Part shown: in pieces, positions 6,601-8,046 of the stretch
Layout: each line of letters begins with the position of its first letter
Numbering within the stretch: the first letter of the stretch is position 1
NCBI GenBank assembly: GCA_015486785.1
Contig: WFQZ01000026.1
Location: forward strand, 1 to 8,046
Direction: 5' to 3'
Source of the DNA: Thermoflexales bacterium
Lineage (GTDB): Bacteria; Chloroflexota; Anaerolineae; B4-G1; SLSP01
DNA length: 8,046 bases
Made by a program: the position numbers and the translations under genes
Notes under the pieces: model-generated
Databases searched by the model: none
What the model saw: only the letters and a program-made list of their open reading frames with translations
Told to the model about the DNA's origin: nothing

Positions 6601-8046
6601 ACTCTACGCTATCAACGGCTCACAGCTGCGGCTCAACACCAACCACGCCGACGGGAACGGCGGGGCCATCGCCCTCGCCTCCAATAACCTGCTCATTCCC
6701 GCCGGTGATATAGAGGCCGGTTCCAACACCGCCGGTGGAAACGGCGGCGTGATCTACTTGGAAAACGGCGGACAGGTCTGGGCTACTTCGTACAGCAGCA
6801 CCCGCCCGCACGTTCTGATCAACTCTGCGGACAACGGTGGCGCAGTCTACGGCGATAACCATTCAGCGGTATTCCTCACCGGTGTTGATATGGGAAGCTC
6901 AACGGGCGGCAGCCAGGCCACTGCCGGCAACGGCGGCGCGGTCTACCTCACCGGAGGCACACTGTACCTCCTTGATACCACCATCCGTAACAGCCAGGCT
7001 TCCAACTACGGCGGCGCGATCTACGTCTACAGCAGCACGACCACGCTGGCCCGCTCCGTGCTCCACCACAACGATGCCGTGCGCGGCGGCGCGGTCTACC
7101 AGAGCGGCTCCGGTGCCGTGTCGGACATCAACAACACCCTCATCTACAGCAACACCGTCAGTCAGGCGTATGGTGCGGGCATCCGCGCCACCGATGGCGT
7201 TATCACCCTGACCAATGTCACGCTGGCGAATGACGCCAGCGCGGCGGACCTCTCGGCGAACGGCACCGACACCGCCGTGATCCGCAGCAGTATCGCCTGG
7301 GGAGGCGGCTTCTGGGCGCTCGGCACGGTGACGGCGACCTGCAACATTGACCGAGGCGGCACTCAAGGCATCGCCGTAGACCCGCGCTTCGTCAACGCCA
7401 CCGGTGAGGACTATCACCTGCGGGGCGACTCCCCGGCCATAGATATGTGCTCCTCCGGCATCTCGCCCGACCTAGACAACGTCGCCCGGCCCGTCGGCGC
7501 GGGGTACGACGCCGGGGCCTACGAGTACCCCTACGCGATGACCTTCGTGACCGACAGCGTCGCCGGCGGATTGCCGCAGCAAGTCGTCAGCTACACCCAC
7601 ACGATAGGGAATCTGGGCGGCATCACCGACACCTACACCTTCGCCGCTTACTCCGCCCACGGCTGGCCGGTCACCGTCGCCCCCACGCCCTCGCTGACTC
7701 TGGCGCACGGAGTGACCGACACGGTGATCGCCTACGTCACCATTCCGGCGGACGCCATCAGCGGCACCGTGGATACGGCCATCTTCACCGCCACCTCGTC
7801 CGCCGATCCTTACCTGCACCGCCAAGTGGTGGACACCACGACGGTGGGCTTTGCGCCGCAAGCCGCCTTCGCCCCTGACCACACGACAACCAACGCGACG
7901 GTCAACACCACCTACACCTACACCCACTACCTGACCAACACCGGCAACTACACCGACACCTTCAACCTCGTCTTCCACAGCAGCCAAGTCTGGGGCAGCT
8001 TGCTGGATAGCGGCCCCATCACGCTGGGAGCAGGACTCACAGCGAC
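509..8046 (+). CDS. Giant secreted S8 (KP-43-like) serine protease with two beta-helix modules and Ig-like repeats, 3' incomplete
   Basis: A single frame runs from the ATG at 509 to the window edge (at least 2,512 residues). I read it codon by codon without meeting a stop. Domain order by residue: signal peptide 1-36; Pro/Glu-rich linker about 42-72; propeptide-like region 73-258; subtilisin domain about 259-612 with Asp291, His319, oxyanion Asn441 and Ser545; beta-sandwich 613-738; helical/Pro-rich linker 739-916; beta-helix 1 917-1455; beta-helix 2 1462-2340; Ig-like repeats from 2344 onward. KP-43-like subtilisins are typically extracellular endopeptidases, usually well under 1,000 residues, so this protein is several times the usual length. 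No membrane anchor or sorting signal is visible before the window ends; one may follow. Codon use is uniformly biased to third-position C/G throughout, so the modules look like long-standing parts of one gene. The family of the protease is secure; the target and biological role are unknown. Confidence 0.93.
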   Translation, partial: MFRNLTRFLRLIWGTLFILSALITPFVPGATPAVQAAEMHRPPQSVPSDDAQPPSPEEASPPSGPEPEEPPPTATITHTIHLKSREFIPQAPETSALQQLAHQAIGGRMHVLLQLDYIPRQAAKDALAARGIKLLAYVPDYAWIASVPTTDVPALLHTPGLTWLGRLTPQDKLAPAIQAQRWDSYNLSPNGIAAVFVSLHGDESLTTGRDLVKAHGGKVVGEVRGINTLIVEIAPDNLAALAAEDAIQWIEPADPPLTANNDGIRAQIGVDTVQDSPYNLDGSGVDVLVYDVGQVGDHSDFYSRLTHGDSTGVADHSTHVAGTLGGDGSRSSSVGGSTNQWRGMAPAVDIISYGFEWDGTGMWFYDNPGDIEHDWAEAQNTYGADIGTASIGSNISYYFPSSCDLLGNYGQSARLMDQIVRGGNSAVGIGDKYIATWAVGNERGGTHCATTPTGYRKIAPPAAAKNPIHVGASNTDNNSMTAFSSWGPTDDGRLKPLIVAGGDQVGGDGGIKSTISKDFIDATSRDCDGTGDDYCYPYDTMAGTSMATPAIAGGIALMLQEYRAAYHTTGDFWPSTARAILMQTAVDMGRPGPDYQWGYGQADIHAAIDLIARKAFLQESVDDGEVDVYYFVVPDDDDPVSVSLAWDDYEATVNANPALINNLDLELVAPDGSVWHPLVLDPAHPTNNATRGTDSLNNQEQVQVAASDENLIGTWLVRVKGTTVPQGPQDYSLACEGCQPLNLGVCQSQVDGGSTSAPISVSSAQSLAQPEPSPVPSAGELWQRTLESSLEAERTHAEQARQQAISDALALAEATWKRGPEAVLALRDTLTGPALDAVHTEIERAQEQLFAAAPPHPPTAPVSAAQEQVDVETQAKEAAANRARAFAVAASADHAENSGPALSVRPALPAPSRPAADLTVGQGCTYTTISAAIAAAAPGDRILIAGGTTFTENLTIDITLTLQGGYNGCASGSTDNTTVDGGHNDSVIIIAKDISVTLRNLNITNGLTTSEGGGIQFAKGAPGDNSYLTLDNVEIYGNQSIWGGGLWAGPNAGIAGTDVSIHDNSATGKGGGLRFYGSRIRLSDSNIYNNSAPLGGGVYASKEENIMPQIDLPLSSDIHDNEALTDDGFGGGLYLEEGSVFLTDCSDIYSNDGIKGGGAYLITATLTIDGDCSEIEYNTASGDGGGIYAQGSTIAMHDRADLYSNTADGNGGGAYLDNSSLYSDMSAIRYNDAGGKGGGAYVINNALLDMDPGSYTCTGTACNQLYGNTADSDGGGAYLYNSNAHLDNTTVQGNSGRLGGGLYAYSSKVDANSVIFSRNDSTSGTGDGVRLYTSATLNGSGNTWAYNDANGASTGRAIDMYNSALNLSCSIVWGHTVGINSSGENVTYSDIQGGYEGVGNMNTDPLFVSTSDFHLRTTSPLIDRCVNGPDTDIDGEERPIAQDTAASPYDIGADEVGGAARVGINGSCEYATIQQAINAAEDGDTVRVASGTYFETVEISGKDITLIGGYDSTCAITGTAATIIEGSLGGGTALNISGSTVTLRDMEIAWGSGNYGGGLSAVYHSQVTLDDVDIHDNHGYFGGGLYISDDSVITTTGNVSLRDNVATDSSGGGGGRIWGQLTGNGDLNITANCAASGGGLYIPGGTVHADNIVFTSNKAADSDGKGGGVYVTNSGTISATDVYFNSNTAYDGGGVYADGSTVRLDYGAMGWNFADRYGGAIDLTNGSDLHARDMAIGYSTFFIIRLDFVNSAERGGGIYAQNSTLNIQDGNISVNQADYYGGGLFLDNSTLDMTGATVGLSGITPGNSLGSSGHYGAGLYLYQGSQAVLSDTTIISNTFSTSGSALGGGAYVHTGCALTLINSTVRDHSAPGSSGYGGGLYSYSGSVTLDHSQVISNTAGNIGGGIRANGGTLVISNDSTVSHNRVLGSSGGGIAAANNADVDISDSTLQYNSAATDGGAIYIDEGTLDLTGWWDLRYNQADGNGGAVAVLGTCDADFAAGDESRTSYLAVNNAGGNGGALYVDSSDSLVALYAINGSQLRLNTNHADGNGGAIALASNNLLIPAGDIEAGSNTAGGNGGVIYLENGGQVWATSYSSTRPHVLINSADNGGAVYGDNHSAVFLTGVDMGSSTGGSQATAGNGGAVYLTGGTLYLLDTTIRNSQASNYGGAIYVYSSTTTLARSVLHHNDAVRGGAVYQSGSGAVSDINNTLIYSNTVSQAYGAGIRATDGVITLTNVTLANDASAADLSANGTDTAVIRSSIAWGGGFWALGTVTATCNIDRGGTQGIAVDPRFVNATGEDYHLRGDSPAIDMCSSGISPDLDNVARPVGAGYDAGAYEYPYAMTFVTDSVAGGLPQQVVSYTHTIGNLGGITDTYTFAAYSAHGWPVTVAPTPSLTLAHGVTDTVIAYVTIPADAISGTVDTAIFTATSSADPYLHRQVVDTTTVGFAPQAAFAPDHTTTNATVNTTYTYTHYLTNTGNYTDTFNLVFHSSQVWGSLLDSGPITLGAGLTA
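725..1282 (+). other. Propeptide-like N-terminal region of the protease (residues 73-258)
   Basis: Two similar alpha/beta-looking subregions precede the catalytic domain. The first (about 108-175) reads MHVLLQLDYIP, then ALAARGIKLLAYVPDYAWIA, then LTWLGRLTPQDKLAP. The second (about 188-256) reads IAAVFVSLHGDES, then LVKAHGGKVVGEVRG, then a strand and ALAAEDAIQWIEP. The strand, helix, strand order and the closing 'W-[LI]-x-R/E-P' style are typical of the inhibitory and folding prosegments ahead of S8 catalytic domains. The duplication within the region is my reading of the pattern and has not been aligned. It would fold with the enzyme and possibly be removed on maturation. Confidence 0.6.
1283..2344 (+). 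other. Subtilisin-family (S8, KP-43-like) catalytic domain (residues 259-612)
   Basis: The triad is legible. Asp291 lies in VLVYDVGQVGDH, His319 in DHSTHVAGTLGG, and Ser545 in MAGTSMATPAIAGG. The oxyanion-hole Asn441 lies in TWAVGNERGG. The block MTAFSSWGPTDDGRLKP (about 480-496) is the usual subtilisin strand before the Ser. The domain closes with QWGYGQADIHAAIDLI. All key residues are present, so activity is expected. Differences from textbook subtilisin are Asp-Val-Gly instead of Asp-Thr/Ser-Gly after the catalytic Asp, and Ser in place of Gly in H-G-T-H. An acidic Cys-flanked loop, DCDGTGDDYC (about 529-538), lies just before the catalytic Ser and may bind calcium. The combination with the following beta-sandwich points to the KP-43-like branch rather than classic subtilisins. 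Confidence 0.92.
2345..2722 (+). other. C-terminal beta-sandwich of the KP-43-like protease (residues 613-738)
   Basis: The stretch runs from the end of the catalytic domain to a Cys-rich exit (ACEGC). Landmarks are VSVSLAWDDYEA, the acidic NNLDLELVAPDGSVW segment, then NNATRGTDSLNNQEQV, and finally GTWLVRVKGTTVPQGPQDYSL. This order (hydrophobic strand ending in W-x-D, N-N/D-L-D-L, APDG, N-x-E-x-V, G-x-W-x-V-x-V, GPQ-x-[FY]-S-L) is the hallmark of the jelly-roll or P-like domain after KP-43-type catalytic domains. There it is thought to stabilise the enzyme and bind calcium. Several acidic residues (a DDDD run at about 631-634) fit calcium binding. Confidence 0.78.
2723..3256 (+). other. Helical and Pro-rich linker between protease and beta-helices (residues 739-916)
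   Basis: The segment matches no domain I recognise. It opens with a Ser/Pro/Ala-rich stretch (about 745-778). A strongly helix-forming region rich in Ala, Glu, Gln and Arg follows (about 780-840; for example LWQRTLESSLEAERTHAEQA and AVHTEIERAQEQLF). After a PPHPPTAP break there is a second helical piece (about 858-893, VDVETQAKEAAANRARAFA) and a final Pro-rich tail. Heptad-like spacing of hydrophobics makes a short coiled coil or helical hairpin possible. It separates enzyme from stalk and may be a flexible spacer or a processing site. Confidence 0.6.
3257..4873 (+). other. Right-handed parallel beta-helix module 1 with choice-of-anchor-Q-like end (residues 917-1455)
   Basis: The module starts with an N-cap of pectate-lyase-like type: GQGCTYTTISAAIAAA, then PGDRILIAGGTTFTENLTI, then LQGGYNGC. 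Eleven GGG-centred rungs follow between residues 1012 and 1301, each built as I-x-x-N-x-A/S then GGG-[ILVA]-Y, usually 25-28 residues apart (range 25-37). The end carries CSIVWG, SDIQGG, TDPLF, DFHLR, SPLIDRC, then D-x-D, RP and YDIGADE, a signature I associate with choice-of-anchor-Q-like beta-helix proteins. Such helices often bind or cleave polysaccharide, but no lyase or hydrolase active site is evident here, so a structural or adhesive role is more likely. The rungs resemble chlamydial Pmp repeats. Confidence 0.85.
3542..4411 (+). repeat. GGG-type beta-helix rung array of module 1
   Basis: Eleven GGG motifs start at residues 1012, 1043, 1070, 1095, 1130, 1156, 1184, 1211, 1237, 1274 and 1299. 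The usual spacing is about 75-84 bases. At DNA level the repeats have diverged, but short blocks are near-identical, for example GGCGGCGGCGCGTACCT at 4139 and again at 4328. A final degenerate rung (TGDGVRLY) follows at about residue 1324. Confidence 0.85.
5174..6307 (+). repeat. GGG-type rung array of module 2
   Basis: The array runs from YGGGLSAV (residue 1556) to SGGGIAAANN (residue 1931). Rungs read FGGGLY, SGGGLY, KGGGVY, DGGGVY, RGGGIY, YGGGLF, LGGGAY, YGGGLY and IGGGIR. Exceptions are YGGAID at residue 1718 and YGAGLY further on. Each rung carries a preceding Asn turn (N-x-A or similar). Confidence 0.82.
6380..7093 (+). repeat. GGA-type (Pmp-like) rung array of module 2
   Basis: Nine consecutive rungs start at residues 1958, 1985, 2018, 2051, 2079, 2110, 2142, 2168 and 2193. 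Eight read GGA and one GGV, with spacing of 25-33 residues. The residue before the motif is Asn in six rungs (N-G-G-[AV]), unlike the mixed context in the GGG array. The N-x-A-x-x-x-GGA-[IV]-Y form is close to the chlamydial Pmp repeat pattern. A last degenerate rung (YGAGIRA) follows at residue 2222. Confidence 0.82.
7538..7846 (+). repeat. Ig-like beta-sandwich repeat A (residues 2344-2446)
   Basis: The unit begins right after the YDAGAYEY end of beta-helix 2. Landmarks are SYTHTIGNLGGITDTYTFAA, then LTLAHGVTDTVIAYVTIPA, and the closing strand TAIFTATSSADPY and VVDTTTV. The pattern 'Y-T-H-x-[IL]-x-N-x-G-x-x-T-D-T-[YF]' is typical of NEW3- or DUF11-like repeats in bacterial surface proteins, which serve as spacers. 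Confidence 0.7.
7847..8046 (+). repeat. Ig-like beta-sandwich repeat B (from residue 2447, cut by the window edge)
   Basis: The unit starts GFAPQAAFAPDH and aligns with repeat A: TYTHYLTNTGNYTDTFNL matches SYTHTIGNLGGITDTYTF, and ITLGAGLTAT matches LTLAHGVTDT. It is cut after 66 residues. The presence of two tandem units suggests more follow outside the window, perhaps ending in a cell-surface anchor. Confidence 0.7.

Larger units (their letters stand above)
4892..7528 (+). other. Right-handed parallel beta-helix module 2 with choice-of-anchor-Q-like end (residues 1462-2340)
   Basis: This module repeats the plan of module 1. The N-cap reads GSCEYATIQQAINAA, then DGDTVRVASGTYFETVEI, then IGGYDSTC. 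Rungs fill residues 1556-2224, and the end reads SSIAWGGG, CNIDRGG, VDPRF, DYHLR, SPAIDMC, then D-x-D, RP and YDAGAYEY. It is about 880 residues against about 540 for module 1, the extra length coming from more rungs. The first half of the rung array is mainly GGG-type and the second half almost purely GGA-type. No catalytic motif of a polysaccharide lyase or hydrolase is apparent. Expected role: rod-like stalk or ligand-binding surface outside the cell. Chlamydial Pmp proteins and filamentous adhesins show a similar fold, but nothing here shows common descent with them. Confidence 0.85.

Noticed and set aside
3542..7093. Regularly spaced GGCGGC blocks suggestive of a CRISPR array or a DNA satellite
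   Set aside because: The spacing varies (about 75-110 bases), the units are diverged, and they lie in one open frame as Gly-Gly-Gly/Ala codons of beta-helix rungs.
3257..7528. Active pectate lyase or other polysaccharide-degrading function for the beta-helices
   Set aside because: I saw no family catalytic motif in either module; only the fold and cap signatures are supported.
3011..7987. Further minus-strand open frames at 3011-3556, 3854-4384, 4469-4834, 4976-6277, 6620-6862, 6899-7417 and 7472-7987
   Set aside because: All share the same in-register antisense phase and yield Gly/Val/Ala-rich mirror images of the beta-helix and Ig-like repeats, with no ribosome sites or domain features I could find.

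Overview
The window (8,046 bases, GC-rich, few AT-rich stretches) is dominated by one giant reading frame. It starts at an ATG at 509 and stays open to the window edge at 8046, giving at least 2,512 codons with no stop seen. It encodes a secreted, modular protein: signal peptide, Pro/Glu-rich linker, propeptide-like region, subtilisin-family (S8, KP-43-like) protease with a recognisable Asp/His/Ser triad, C-terminal beta-sandwich, a helical and Pro-rich linker, two tandem right-handed parallel beta-helix modules, and the first two of an unknown number of Ig-like beta repeats. The 3' end is outside the window.

Layout. 1-291 (minus strand): the N-terminal 97 codons of an unrecognised single-pass membrane protein running off the left edge. 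292-508: a divergent intergenic region that is more AT-rich than its surroundings, holding a candidate promoter, three short perfect inverted repeats and a strong Shine-Dalgarno sequence. 509-8046 (plus strand): the giant gene. Nothing in the window looks like an RNA gene, mobile element, CRISPR array or terminator.

Organism. The base composition, the strong Shine-Dalgarno sites and the protein style (KP-43-like protease joined to beta-helices with choice-of-anchor-Q-like ends and Ig-like tails) suggest a high-GC environmental bacterium. I lean towards Chloroflexota (Anaerolineae/Caldilineae type). This is inference from protein style; no taxonomic marker is present.

How it may work. The protein is presumably exported and folds outside the membrane. 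The protease could mature itself or cut neighbouring surface proteins, while the two beta-helices and the Ig-like tail would form a long stalk or a binding surface. The two beta-helix modules share the same N-cap (with a Cys pair 45 or 46 residues apart) and the same C-terminal signature, so they look like an ancient internal duplication. The second module later grew longer by adding a block of GGA-type rungs.
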